DNA of 64,000 bases from UBA12481 sp942493265 (GTDB lineage: Bacteria > Bacteroidota > Bacteroidia > Bacteroidales > UBA12481). A program made the translations under genes and the position numbers. Where the stretch lies: contig OW818688.1 of the NCBI GenBank assembly GCA_942493265.1, positions 1,054,001-1,118,000 of the forward strand. The letters are read 5' to 3'. The notes beneath the pieces were generated by a model, which saw only the letters and a program-made list of their open reading frames with translations, ran no database searches and was not told the origin of the DNA. This document shows, one piece after another, positions 1 through 9,348 of the stretch; positions within the stretch are counted from its first letter, which is position 1; each line of letters opens with the position of its first letter.

Positions 1-2
1 TC

Positions 3-893
3 CCGTACAGCGAGTATATTGGTGAATCCTTTACAGGGCAGATACTGATCACTCCCGCGGATGTCAAGTGGGTGCAATTACCCAAAGGCAAAGGGTTATT
101 TGTTTTTGATAACGGTAAGGACATTGATGATACGTCGGATGACCATGCCATTCAAATGTCGGTGGAAGTTGCAACCCCTCCGAAAAACACGATCAAGATC
201 ATGAACGACATCTATTCCATGGCCCTGGATATCAGCAGCCCACCCCGGTTGTGGATAGGAACCAGTTCAGGGGCAGTGGTTTACTATAATCCTTCAGGAG
301 TATTCACCTCTGATAGTTTTTACGCATCGCAACCCAGCGTGAATCAGGGCGACTCGCTCTACCATGGTTTACTGGCCACTGAGATCGTTACGGCCATTGC
401 GGTTGACGGAGCCAACCGTAAATGGTTCGGTACCCGGAATTCAGGAGTATTTTTAACCAATCCTGACGGCACCGAGCTGATTCAATCCTTCAACATCACC
501 AATTCGCCGCTGCTCACCAATGAAATATCCTCCATTGTAATCGACCAGGAATCGGGGGAGGTATATTTCGGCACCGAGGGAGGCGTGATATCGTACAGGG
601 GAACAGCCATTCGTGATGATATCTATGCCGGTCCCGTGTATGCCTTTCCCAATCCGGTGCGACCCGGTTATACCGGACCCATTACCGTGAAGGGTGTTCC
701 GGCGGAATCAGTTATAAAGATCACCGACCTAACCGGAAACCTGGTATTTCAGGGGGAAAGTTCAGGCGGACAAATCACCTGGGATGGCAATGAACGGACA
801 GGACAGCCGGTTGTTTCCGGTGTTTATCTTGTTTTTGCATCGACAGGGGATCTGGCCAGGAAAGTGGTTGCCAAAATTCTGATTGTCCGTTAG
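3..893 (+). CDS. porZ: PorZ-like T9SS component (3' part; gene cut by window edge)
   Basis: The frame is open to the left edge, so the true start lies outside the window; the GTG at 72 is only the first internal candidate. The visible part is the end of a beta-propeller (repeats reading LWIGT, KWFGT and VYFGT) followed by a C-terminal Ig-like sorting-type domain that begins at FPNPVRP near position 645 and ends with SGVYLVFAS and KILIVR. This combination, especially NSPLLTNEISSI, SYRGTA and FPNPVRPGYTGP, matches my recollection of PorZ, the surface protein of the type IX secretion attachment complex. recO follows after 2 bp. The alternative is another two-component-type propeller protein with a T9SS tail; the missing N-terminus prevents a firm decision. 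Confidence 0.7.
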   Translation, partial: PYSEYIGESFTGQILITPADVKWVQLPKGKGLFVFDNGKDIDDTSDDHAIQMSVEVATPPKNTIKIMNDIYSMALDISSPPRLWIGTSSGAVVYYNPSGVFTSDSFYASQPSVNQGDSLYHGLLATEIVTAIAVDGANRKWFGTRNSGVFLTNPDGTELIQSFNITNSPLLTNEISSIVIDQESGEVYFGTEGGVISYRGTAIRDDIYAGPVYAFPNPVRPGYTGPITVKGVPAESVIKITDLTGNLVFQGESSGGQITWDGNERTGQPVVSGVYLVFASTGDLARKVVAKILIVR

Positions 894-895
894 TT

Positions 896-1621
896 ATGAT
901 AGAAAGAACCCTCGGCATTGTTCTGAAGCAGATCAAGTACGGGGAAACCAGCCTGATCGCCCATCTGTATACCCGGCGATGGGGCCGGATGGCAATCATG
1001 GTAAAAGGGGCGCGCACCTCCGCAAGAAGCCGCAAGGCCCATCTTTTTCAACCGCTTACGATTCTCGAACTGGATATTTATTTTAAGCCTGGCAGGGATT
1101 TGCAGAACATAAAAGAAGTTAAAAATCACAGTCCGTTCATGCACCTCACCGGTGATCCGGTAAAAAGCTCGGTAGCCCTTTTTCTGGCTGAGATTCTGAA
1201 CAAGGCATTACGGGAAGAGGAGCCTAACGAAGAATTATTTGATTTTCTGGACACGCACATTCAGATGCTGGATGTTCTGGAGCGAGGGATCGCAAATTTC
1301 CACCTTTATTTTCTGCTCCGGCTTACCCGGCATCTGGGATTTAATCCGGGAATACCGCCTCCACAAAAAGATTTATGGTTCGACCTGTCGCCCGGGGTTT
1401 TCACCACCTCCCCACCCCTGAATGATTCATTTCTCACACCAGCACTCACCTCACTGATGATCAGGTTTCTATCCGTTCAGGCATCCGACCTGGCCTCGAT
1501 TGAAATTGACCGTGCCACACGGGTTGAGTTTCTTGGGGGAATACTCAGGTACTATTATCTCCATCTGGAAGGATTGGGTGAAATCAGGTCACACGCCGTG
1601 CTGCACAGTCTGTTCGACTGA
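896..1621 (+). CDS. recO: DNA repair protein RecO
   Basis: The protein has 241 residues. RecO helps RecR load RecA at gaps and anneals single strands in the RecFOR pathway. The N-terminal OB-fold is recognisable (MIERTLGIVLKQIKYGE, then VKGARTSARSRKAHLFQPL), followed by the helical domain with ALFLAEILNKALREEEPN and the FHLYFLLRLTRHLGFNP segment. The four-cysteine zinc site of many RecO proteins is absent: there are no cysteines at all, which is usual in Bacteroidota. The ATG lies 2 bp after the preceding stop, so the two genes are probably translated together. Confidence 0.93.
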   Translation: MIERTLGIVLKQIKYGETSLIAHLYTRRWGRMAIMVKGARTSARSRKAHLFQPLTILELDIYFKPGRDLQNIKEVKNHSPFMHLTGDPVKSSVALFLAEILNKALREEEPNEELFDFLDTHIQMLDVLERGIANFHLYFLLRLTRHLGFNPGIPPPQKDLWFDLSPGVFTTSPPLNDSFLTPALTSLMIRFLSVQASDLASIEIDRATRVEFLGGILRYYYLHLEGLGEIRSHAVLHSLFD

Positions 1622-1653
1622 CCAGCAATCACCCTACCAAACCCTGGAGATCA

Positions 1654-1941
1654 TCAACAGCCGTCGCCGTTGCCTGAAGAATCTGTATTCCTGACTACTG
1701 CATAGATATTCCATCCGATGAACCCGGATTCATACTGCCTTTTATTGACCACCCGGAAGGATACGGCCTTAACCGGATATTGCGAGCTGACTGCTGATTT
1801 TCCTTTTGGCCGGGCTGCGGTTTCGCTCTTGTTTTTATTGGCCTGTTTCACCGGCTCATCTCCGCTTTTATAAGAAACGAAAATCAACATGGCTGATACC
1901 AGGGTCAGTGAAAGCAATTTTGGATAGGCTGACTTTTTCAT
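1654..1941 (-). CDS. Small exported hypothetical protein
   Basis: The protein has 95 residues if translation begins at the ATG at 1941. The frame continues upstream to 2043, but the internal start gives a convincing N-terminus: MKKSAYPK followed by a hydrophobic stretch LLSLTLVSAMLIFVSY. This is a signal peptide or a single membrane anchor. Next comes a Lys/Ser-rich linker and a short C-terminal part with YESGFIGWNIYAVV. I recognise no family. It converges on recO, with 32 bp between the stops. An overlapping plus-strand frame at 1806-2123 looks like a shadow. The call rests on the signal-like N-terminus alone. Confidence 0.45.
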   Translation of the reverse strand: MKKSAYPKLLSLTLVSAMLIFVSYKSGDEPVKQANKNKSETAARPKGKSAVSSQYPVKAVSFRVVNKRQYESGFIGWNIYAVVRNTDSSGNGDGC

Positions 1942-2101
1942 ATGTACTGCTTTTAAATTTTTCAAAAGACTGGCTTTTTCTATATACTTCAGAAACAACC
2001 GCCGGGAAGCATTGTTTAAAAAACGCCCTGCTAATTGCTTCACAGGGATTCAAACCGGACATGCATCGGGTTTGCTTAGTGCTGCGCATCTTTCGCGATA
2101 A

Positions 2102-2131
2102 TTGCAATGTTTGGATTTTTTAGTATTTTTG
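2102..2131 (+). promoter_or_regulatory. Candidate Bacteroidota promoter for the tRNA-Arg genes
   Basis: TTG at 2102-2104 and TATTTTTG at 2124-2131 are separated by 19 bp. This fits the Bacteroidota -33/-7 consensus TTG-N17-23-TAnnTTTG. The predicted transcription start is a few bases before the first tRNA at 2144. Confidence 0.55.
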
Positions 2132-2143
2132 CACCGCATTTAC

Positions 2144-2215
2144 GGCCTCATAGTTCAAGGGATAGAACGGAAGTTTCCTAAACTTTAAATTCAGGTTCGA
2201 GTCCTGGTGGGGCTA
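2144..2215 (+). tRNA. tRNA-Arg (anticodon CCT)
   Basis: The 72-nt cloverleaf can be folded completely. The acceptor GGCCTCA pairs with TGGGGCT, the D stem GTTC pairs with GAAC, the anticodon stem GAAGT pairs with ACTTT around loop TTCCTAA, and the T arm is TCAGG TTCGAGT CCTGG. The anticodon CCU reads the Arg codon AGG. The CCA end is not encoded. Confidence 0.93.
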
Positions 2216-2297
2216 CGTGGTTTTGTAATCAGGTGCAGGTGTTGTTGGGCCTATTGGCATGAAAGAGTGAGCGTTGCGCTGGATAATAAATTTTTCC

Positions 2298-2369
2298 GGC
2301 TCCGTAGTTCAAGGGATAGAATGATAGTTTCCGGAACTATAGATACTGGTTCGAGTCCAGTCGGGGCTA
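2298..2369 (+). tRNA. tRNA-Arg (anticodon CCG)
   Basis: The 72-nt cloverleaf has acceptor GGCTCCG paired with CGGGGCT, anticodon stem ATAGT/ACTAT around loop TTCCGGA, and T arm ACTGG TTCGAGT CCAGT. The anticodon CCG reads the Arg codon CGG. The D arm is almost identical to that of the upstream tRNA-Arg(CCT), 82 bp away, so the pair probably arose by duplication and may be transcribed together. CCA is not encoded. Confidence 0.93.
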
Positions 2370-2383
2370 CTTGAAGGAAGAGT

Positions 2384-2422
2384 ACCCTCTGTAAATCAAA
2401 AACTTACAGGGGGTCTTTTTTT
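2384..2422 (+). terminator. Rho-independent terminator after the tRNA genes
   Basis: An 11-bp stem (ACCCTCTGTAA against TTACAGGGGGT, with one G-T pair) closes a short A-rich loop and is followed by CTTTTTTT. It sits 14 bp after the second tRNA. Confidence 0.85.
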
Positions 2423-2560
2423 AGATACCCTTTCTCTCTGAGCGCATGCTCTGTTTATCAGAATAACAGAACGGTAACTGTTGTAAATCAGACTTTATTA
2501 AAACAATATTGTCTAAACTTGCGCTTTGCTGCCAGAATATCATTTTTTTATCATAATATA

Positions 2561-5500
2561 ATGAAAAACAAACAATTAGCCTTCCTCTTGCTATCAGCAT
2601 TCCTGCTGATCGGGAGTATTACTGTGTCGGCGCAGAACAAATCTGCGAATGCAACCAGGGATTATGCATCCTCTCCTTACTGGATAAACATGATGCAGGA
2701 TCCAAACGCAAATTTCTTTGAAGTTCAGAAAGCATTCTACACTTACTGGGAAGGCCGTGAAGCCACCAGGGGTACCGGGTATAAGCCCTTCAAGCGTTGG
2801 GAATATTACTGGCAGAGCAGGGTTAATGCAGATGGTTCATTCCCTGAGCCGGGAAGCGTATATCGTGAATACACCAATTATGTACAGAGCCATCCGGAAA
2901 ACGGAAGTTTAAAAACCGGTCAGGCCATCTGGAAAGAACTCGGACCGAAAAGCCGTTTTGATTTTGGAGGATATAACGGCGTTGGCCGTGTGAATGCTAT
3001 TGGATTTCATCCGACTGATACGGCAACGGTATATGTTGGCGCCCCGAACGGTGGATTCTGGATTACCCGCGACGGGGGAAAAACGTGGTCGACACCAACC
3101 GATAATATGCCCACCATGGGAGTTTCAGCCATTCTGACTCATCCCACCGATCCGAATCTGATTCTGGTTGGTACGGGCGACCGTGATGGCGGCAACTCAA
3201 GCGGCATGGGTGTTTTTCGCAGTGATGACGGCGGGATGACCTGGGTGCCTTTTAATAACGGTATGGGAAATGTTGTGACAGGCATGTTTGCCCGAACCAA
3301 CAGCAACCTTCGCCTGATCCTGGCTGCCACAAGTGGTGGTATCTATAAAACCCTCGACGGAGGTGAAAACTGGACCAAAACATCTACGGATGCCGGCCAC
3401 TATAAAGATGTCAAATTCCGGCCGGGCAGTGTTACTGTTGCCTATGCCGTATCCGACAACGGATTTTACCGTTCTGAAGATGGCGGAGATACCTGGACCG
3501 CAGTACCTACCACCAGCGGCTACCCGGATGGCGGCCGTTTGGTTATTGGCGTAACAGCCGGTAACGACAGTCTGGTTTACCTGATTGGCGGGGCGGAAAA
3601 ATTTCAGGGATGCTTTGTATCAAGAGATTTCGGCAAAACCTTCACCGCCGCCTCTACCACTCCAAATATCCTGGGCTATGAATACAACGGATCTGACGAA
3701 AAAAGTCAGGCCTGGTATGACCTGATGATCCATGTTGATCCGATAAATCCGCTGGTTGTTATGGTTGGCGGTGTTAACATCTGGAAATCAATTGATGGCG
3801 GAAAAAACTGGACGATTACCAGTCACTGGTGGGGCGACCGGACGAATGAAGTCCACGCCGACCAGCACTGCTTTGGATACAATCCCCTCAATAACAGGGT
3901 GTATGCAGGCAACGACGGCGGCATCTATTACACCGGCAATTTGGGTACCAGCTGGAAAGAAATCAGTGAAGGTCTCGGAATCGGCCAATTATACAAAATC
4001 GGCGTCAGCAACACCGATCCGAAAAAAATCACCGGAGGATTTCAGGATAACGGCAGCGCTACCTGGAACGGCACCAACTGGCATAATTCCGGTGGCGGCG
4101 ACGGCATGGAATGCGCAGTGGATCCTTATGATGCCCGCTACAGCTATACTTCACTGTATTATGGTTCGCTGACCCGTTACATCGACAACGCCAACGGACG
4201 CAATGTTGCAGCCAAGGACAAGAACGGCATTACTGAAGACGGTGCCTGGGTAACTCCGTTCCTCCTCAGTCATAGTGATGGTAATATCATGGTGATCGGA
4301 TATAAGAATATATGGATCAGCCGAAATATCAAAACCAGCGGTACGATCACTTTCACTAAAATATCGCAAAGCCTTGCCGGTAAGAATGATGTAAACATGG
4401 CCGTGCTTGAGCAATCCCCGGTTGATTACAATATGTTGTTTGCCGTGAGGGACGATAATAAAATTTTCCGCACCGACAATCTGCTGGGCTCCTCAGTAGC
4501 CTGGATGGATATTACCGCCAGGCTTCCGGTGAATGGAAAACCATCTGACCTCGAATGTCATCCTTACGATGCCAATATCGTTTATATGACCTTGAATAAT
4601 AAAATCTATAAATCTATCAATAAGGGTGGCGCCTGGGAAAATATTTCCGGAAGTCTGCCGAATATTGAGATGACCTCCATCGTATTTGATAAAACCAGCA
4701 AAGAAGGCTTGTACGTGGGTACCGATGCAGGAACCTATTACAAAGATGCCTCCATGGAGGATTGGGTATTGTACGGCACCTCCTTCCCGGTATCGGTTGG
4801 GGTTTCAGAAGTGGAAATCTACTACGATCCCCGTAACCGCGGAGGATCCCTGCTGAGAGCATCAACATTCGGCCGCGGCGTGTGGGAAGTTCCCCTTGCC
4901 CAGGCTGATCCCATTTTGCCCCCAGCCCTGCTGACCGCAGTAACTGTTGATTCGGACGTCGAACTGACCTGGGTTCCGCCATTTTATGAGGCTGATATCA
5001 CCGGCTACCGCATTTACCGCAACGATGTTTTATTAACCACCATCAATGGGGTGAACTACACCGATGTGCGTGTTGAACCGGATGTAACTTTCACCTATAA
5101 AGTTTCAGCAGTTTATGCCGGAAATAAAGAATCGGATTTCACCAATGAAGCATTTGCCACCATTGTTAGTGAAATAGAACTTCCTTACAGCCAGACCTTT
5201 GAAAAAGGAACTGCCGGCTGGACCGCAAAACTCTCACTCGAGGGCTGGAAATACGGAACTGCCGAAACGCTGGTGGTGCCGGGCCGTGAAGGGCATTTCT
5301 TTGCCGCCAACAGCGCTGCCGCCGGTGAAGGTGTTCAGGTAAAAGATTATCTGGTTACCCCATCAATGGATTTAAGCAGTTTCAGCGGTAAAACCGTTAC
5401 CCTGCAATTTGCCTACACGATGAGGAAGTACCGTACCTACGATAAGTTCAGCGTTTCGTACCGGAACTCTCCCGACAGCGCATGGGTGAAAATGGTTGAC

Positions 5501-5938
5501 ATGAAACCACCAAGTACCACTGCATGGGTTTGGGATACCACACAGGTGAACCTTCCCGAGAAAGCTCTCGGCGCCACCACCCAGATCGGGTTCTTCTATG
5601 ACAACTCCAACCAGTTTGCCTGGGGAGCTGCCCTGGATGATGTTGATCTTTTCCTGAATACAACATCGGCACCCACTATCGAAAATGGTATTTCAATGAG
5701 GGTTTATCCGAATCCGAACCAGGGTCAGTTCCAGGTAGAACTGGGTACCGGCCTCACGGGTGAAATCAATCTTCAGATAGTCAACCTCGCCGGCCAGGTA
5801 GTTTTCGAAAAGATTATCGGAAACAATTCAGGCAATGTGGTGGAAATGATCGATCTTAGTACTCAGCCAAAAGGGGTGTATCAACTCACCGTGCGGTCGA
5901 AAGCAACCGCATGGAAACAGAAGATCACCATCCAATAG
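2561..5938 (+). CDS. Giant secreted BNR/sortilin-type propeller protein with T9SS tail
   Basis: The protein has 1125 residues from the ATG at 2561. An upstream in-frame start at 2519 would put extra residues before a clear signal peptide (MKNKQLAFLLLSAF, ending VSAQ). Residues from about 140 to 770 carry repeated Asp-box motifs (TRDGGKTW, RSDDGGMTW, KTLDGGENW, RSEDGGDTW, KSIDGGKNW), which indicate a large double propeller of the VPS10/GH74-like sort. A fibronectin-III domain follows near 790-870 (LTWVPPF, YRIYRN). A choice-of-anchor-J-like sandwich follows near 875-1035. A type A T9SS sorting domain (VYPNPNQGQF, ending KQKITIQ) occupies the last 80 residues. It should be secreted across the outer membrane and held on the surface. 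The enzymatic or binding target is unknown. The next gene is a full-length paralogue. Confidence 0.85.
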   Translation: MKNKQLAFLLLSAFLLIGSITVSAQNKSANATRDYASSPYWINMMQDPNANFFEVQKAFYTYWEGREATRGTGYKPFKRWEYYWQSRVNADGSFPEPGSVYREYTNYVQSHPENGSLKTGQAIWKELGPKSRFDFGGYNGVGRVNAIGFHPTDTATVYVGAPNGGFWITRDGGKTWSTPTDNMPTMGVSAILTHPTDPNLILVGTGDRDGGNSSGMGVFRSDDGGMTWVPFNNGMGNVVTGMFARTNSNLRLILAATSGGIYKTLDGGENWTKTSTDAGHYKDVKFRPGSVTVAYAVSDNGFYRSEDGGDTWTAVPTTSGYPDGGRLVIGVTAGNDSLVYLIGGAEKFQGCFVSRDFGKTFTAASTTPNILGYEYNGSDEKSQAWYDLMIHVDPINPLVVMVGGVNIWKSIDGGKNWTITSHWWGDRTNEVHADQHCFGYNPLNNRVYAGNDGGIYYTGNLGTSWKEISEGLGIGQLYKIGVSNTDPKKITGGFQDNGSATWNGTNWHNSGGGDGMECAVDPYDARYSYTSLYYGSLTRYIDNANGRNVAAKDKNGITEDGAWVTPFLLSHSDGNIMVIGYKNIWISRNIKTSGTITFTKISQSLAGKNDVNMAVLEQSPVDYNMLFAVRDDNKIFRTDNLLGSSVAWMDITARLPVNGKPSDLECHPYDANIVYMTLNNKIYKSINKGGAWENISGSLPNIEMTSIVFDKTSKEGLYVGTDAGTYYKDASMEDWVLYGTSFPVSVGVSEVEIYYDPRNRGGSLLRASTFGRGVWEVPLAQADPILPPALLTAVTVDSDVELTWVPPFYEADITGYRIYRNDVLLTTINGVNYTDVRVEPDVTFTYKVSAVYAGNKESDFTNEAFATIVSEIELPYSQTFEKGTAGWTAKLSLEGWKYGTAETLVVPGREGHFFAANSAAAGEGVQVKDYLVTPSMDLSSFSGKTVTLQFAYTMRKYRTYDKFSVSYRNSPDSAWVKMVDMKPPSTTAWVWDTTQVNLPEKALGATTQIGFFYDNSNQFAWGAALDDVDLFLNTTSAPTIENGISMRVYPNPNQGQFQVELGTGLTGEINLQIVNLAGQVVFEKIIGNNSGNVVEMIDLSTQPKGVYQLTVRSKATAWKQKITIQ

Positions 5939-5952
5939 TTTAATCATACTGA

Positions 5953-8900
5953 ATGAAAAAACAAGCCTCCCGTTTTGTTGGTATCCTTTTGATATCAATA
6001 GCTTTCGGATCTGCAGCAATTACCCAGAACCGAACCAGTCCAGCCGTTTCCGACTATTCCTCTGTTCCGCGCTGGATCGAAATGATGGAGGCTCCTGATG
6101 CTAACTTTTTTGAGATCCGGAAAGCCTTTTATAGTTACTGGCAGGGGCGGCCTACTCATCGTGGCGATGGGTACAAGCCCTTCAAACGCTGGGAATATTA
6201 CTGGCAATCCAGGGTCAATGCAGATGGATCCTTCCCTCCGGCCGGCCAGATTTACCGCGAATACAAGCGGTTTGCCGCTGAGCAGCCGGAGGGTACGGGA
6301 TTCAAATCGGGCAATGCCAACTGGCTCGAACTCGGTCCCAAAACCCGCGTGGATGTTGGCGGATATGTCGGGATAGGGCGATTGAATGCAATTGCCTGTC
6401 ACCCAACAGATACCAGCATTGTATATACCGGCGCTCCTTCGGGCGGGTTATGGAAATCAACCGATGGAGGAAGAAATTGGGCGGTTCTCACCGACCATAT
6501 GCCCTCCCTGGGGGTTTCCTCCATTTTAATCCACCCTGCAAAGCCGAATGATATCCTCGTTGGAACGGGCGATCGTGACCATGGTGATGCACGCGGTATC
6601 GGGGTGATACACAGCACCGACGGTGGAATCAACTGGGAAATGTATAACAGCGGCATGGGAGAAATAACCGTTGGTATGATGGACCGCAACGAGGCCAATC
6701 CGGATTTCATTCTCGCAGCTACCAACCGTGGAATATTTAAAACCACCGACGGTGGGGTTAGCTGGGCCAGGAAATCGGCCGATGAGGCAGCTTTTAAGGA
6801 TATTAAGATGAAACCGGGCAGTTCCTCGGTCGCCTATGCAACCTGTGTTAATAATGACATCGGTTTCTACCGCAGCGAAGATGCCGGCGAAACCTGGGCA
6901 AAAGTATCGGATACCGCCGGAGCACCCGTAAGAGGCAGGCTCGTTATTGCGGTTACCGCTGCAGCCCCCAACCTGGTTTACCTGGTTTGCGGCTCTGCTG
7001 CATATGAGGGATGCTTCGTTTCACAGGATGACGGTAAAAATTTCATTTTGCAGTCGGATTCCCCGAATATTCTCGGCTACGGATCAGATGGCAGTGATGA
7101 TAAGAGCCAGGCCTGGTATGACCTCGCAATCATTGCCGATCCCCTGAACGCGCAGGTGCTTCATGTTGGGGGTATTAACCTTTGGAGATCGGAAAACGGA
7201 GGCAAAACCTGGAGAATTACCGGTCACTGGACCGGCAGCATGTCCCAGGAAGTACATGCCGATCAGCACTGCTTCTTCTATAATCCCGTCAACAAAAGGC
7301 TTTATGCCGGAAACGACGGGGGCATCTATTTCACGGATAACCGCGGATCTTCCTGGACAGAGATCAGCTCAGGACTCGGCATCGGCCAGATCTACCGTCT
7401 GGGCGTCAGCGTTACCAATCCCTATAAAGTGATTACCGGTTTTCAGGATAATGGAAGCGCTACCTGGACAGGTAAGGAGTGGCTCACGTCGGGTGGCGGC
7501 GACGGAATGGAATCAGCTATTGACCCTACTGATTATCAGTATAGTTATACCACGCTGTATTATGGAAGCATCACCCAGCTGCTGTTCAACGGGTATAACC
7601 GGCAGGTTGCCGGGAAAGGATTCGGCGGAATCACTGAAGATGGCGCCTGGGTTACCCCTTTCCTGATCCATCAGGATGACGGGAATACCATGATTGCCGG
7701 CTACCGGAATATCTGGATCACTCACGACCTCAAAAAAGCCAATAGCATATCCTGGAAAAAAATCTCCAATAATCTGGCAGGGACCGATGAACCTTATGCA
7801 CAGGCACTTGAACAGTCACCGGCCCAACCGCAAATGCTCTATTTCGCACGTGGTGACCGCAGGTTGTTCCGGACGGATGATTTCAACCTGGCAAAACCGG
7901 TTTGGATTGATCTGACTCCGAATTTACCAACTGAGGGCACACCGGGAGACCTAGAATGCCATCCTTATGAGCCGATGACAGTTTATATGGCTTTAGCCGG
8001 ACGGGTTTATAAATCGACTGATAAAGGGGAAACCTGGACCGATATCAGCGGATCACTGCCGCGTATATCCATGAATACGCTATTTTTCGATGAATCCAGC
8101 GTGGAAGGGTTATATGTGGGTACTGACGCCGGCGTATATTTCAGGGATGCCGGAATGGCCGACTGGGTATTTTACAATACCAACCTGCCGGTTTCGGTGG
8201 AATCGAGCGACCTGGAAGCTTATTACGATCATCTCAACCGTTCAAAATCACGTTTGCGTACCTCCACTTTTGGACGGGGACTATGGGAAACCCCGCTGGC
8301 CGCTTCGGATCCGATTCTGCCAGCCACTTTTTTAGTTGCGGAAAATGGTAACAACAAGATCAATCTGTACTGGAATGCACCGTTTTATCCGCAGTACGTT
8401 TCGAAGTACAAAATCTTCAGGAACAATATCCTGTATGATAACTGCACATCGCCCTATTATTCCGACGATCAGGTGGCCAGCAACACCGACTATACTTATT
8501 ATATCGTTGCTGAATATGCCAATTCAACTGATGCGGAACCTTCCAACCTGGTGTCGGCCTTTCTTCCTGATCCCGTTACACTTCCCTATTTCGTAACTTT
8601 TGAACCCGGTTCCGCCGGATGGGCATCCAGTAAAACAACCAACAACTGGAGATACGGTACTCAAAGTGAATTCGGGATTACCGGTAATACAGGGCATTTC
8701 TTTGGAATTCTCGCCGGTGGCAGCACAGTCAATCAAAAAGTTACGGATTGCCTGACCTCCCCGGTCGCCGATCTTTCGTCGTACAAAGAATCGGGTGTAA
8801 CCTTATCCTATAATTACAGCTACCTCCGGACTCCGGATCTTGGCTCATTAAATGTTGTATATCGCGTTTCGGCTGATAGTACGTGGGTTTCATTACAGAG

Positions 8901-9342
8901 TGTGAATCCGAAAAATGAGGTAGCATGGGACTGGGACAGTGTTAAAATCGTTTTGCCCAAGGAGGCCCTCACGGCAACCACGCAGATAGGATTTCTATTT
9001 GAGAACCACGGAACAGAATACGGAGGAGCTGGTATCGATGATATTCAGCTATTGCCAATTACCCAAGGTACAGGAATCATTGAAAATCCATTTCTGATAT
9101 CCTGCCGTGTTTTCCCAAATCCGACGCAAGGATCATTTCAGATTGAAGCAACATTGAAACAACCGGGAAAGATCGGAATTCAGATCCTCAACCTGAATGG
9201 ACAGATCATCCTTGATGAACAGTATAGCAGCGGCTTGAGATTTGTTAAATCCTTCAATCTCAGCAACCAGCCGGCCGGAGTTTATCAAATACGTGTTCAA
9301 AATCCAGACGGAATTCATACTGAGCGAATAACGATTCAATAA
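5953..9342 (+). CDS. Paralogue of the upstream giant propeller protein, T9SS substrate
   Basis: The protein has 1129 residues and lines up with its upstream neighbour from end to end. The N-terminus differs, but both share WIXMMXXPXANFFE and the block YKPFKRWEYYWQSRVNADGSF, the Asp-box repeats (KSTDGGRNW, HSTDGGINW, KTTDGGVSW, RSEDAGETW, RSENGGKTW, KSTDKGETW), a fibronectin-III domain (YKIFRNNI), the anchor sandwich and a C-terminal T9SS domain (VFPNPTQGSFQ, ending ERITIQ). The gap to the upstream gene is 14 bp. The spacing and full-length similarity point to tandem duplication followed by divergence. The function is unknown; a surface-bound glycan-active or adhesive role is only an inference. 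Confidence 0.85.
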   Translation: MKKQASRFVGILLISIAFGSAAITQNRTSPAVSDYSSVPRWIEMMEAPDANFFEIRKAFYSYWQGRPTHRGDGYKPFKRWEYYWQSRVNADGSFPPAGQIYREYKRFAAEQPEGTGFKSGNANWLELGPKTRVDVGGYVGIGRLNAIACHPTDTSIVYTGAPSGGLWKSTDGGRNWAVLTDHMPSLGVSSILIHPAKPNDILVGTGDRDHGDARGIGVIHSTDGGINWEMYNSGMGEITVGMMDRNEANPDFILAATNRGIFKTTDGGVSWARKSADEAAFKDIKMKPGSSSVAYATCVNNDIGFYRSEDAGETWAKVSDTAGAPVRGRLVIAVTAAAPNLVYLVCGSAAYEGCFVSQDDGKNFILQSDSPNILGYGSDGSDDKSQAWYDLAIIADPLNAQVLHVGGINLWRSENGGKTWRITGHWTGSMSQEVHADQHCFFYNPVNKRLYAGNDGGIYFTDNRGSSWTEISSGLGIGQIYRLGVSVTNPYKVITGFQDNGSATWTGKEWLTSGGGDGMESAIDPTDYQYSYTTLYYGSITQLLFNGYNRQVAGKGFGGITEDGAWVTPFLIHQDDGNTMIAGYRNIWITHDLKKANSISWKKISNNLAGTDEPYAQALEQSPAQPQMLYFARGDRRLFRTDDFNLAKPVWIDLTPNLPTEGTPGDLECHPYEPMTVYMALAGRVYKSTDKGETWTDISGSLPRISMNTLFFDESSVEGLYVGTDAGVYFRDAGMADWVFYNTNLPVSVESSDLEAYYDHLNRSKSRLRTSTFGRGLWETPLAASDPILPATFLVAENGNNKINLYWNAPFYPQYVSKYKIFRNNILYDNCTSPYYSDDQVASNTDYTYYIVAEYANSTDAEPSNLVSAFLPDPVTLPYFVTFEPGSAGWASSKTTNNWRYGTQSEFGITGNTGHFFGILAGGSTVNQKVTDCLTSPVADLSSYKESGVTLSYNYSYLRTPDLGSLNVVYRVSADSTWVSLQSVNPKNEVAWDWDSVKIVLPKEALTATTQIGFLFENHGTEYGGAGIDDIQLLPITQGTGIIENPFLISCRVFPNPTQGSFQIEATLKQPGKIGIQILNLNGQIILDEQYSSGLRFVKSFNLSNQPAGVYQIRVQNPDGIHTERITIQ

Positions 9343-9348
9343 TTCGAT

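Noticed and set aside
1806..2123. 105-codon plus-strand frame opposite the small hypothetical gene
   Set aside because: It starts inside the opposite gene, runs into the tRNA promoter region and has no signal or domain.
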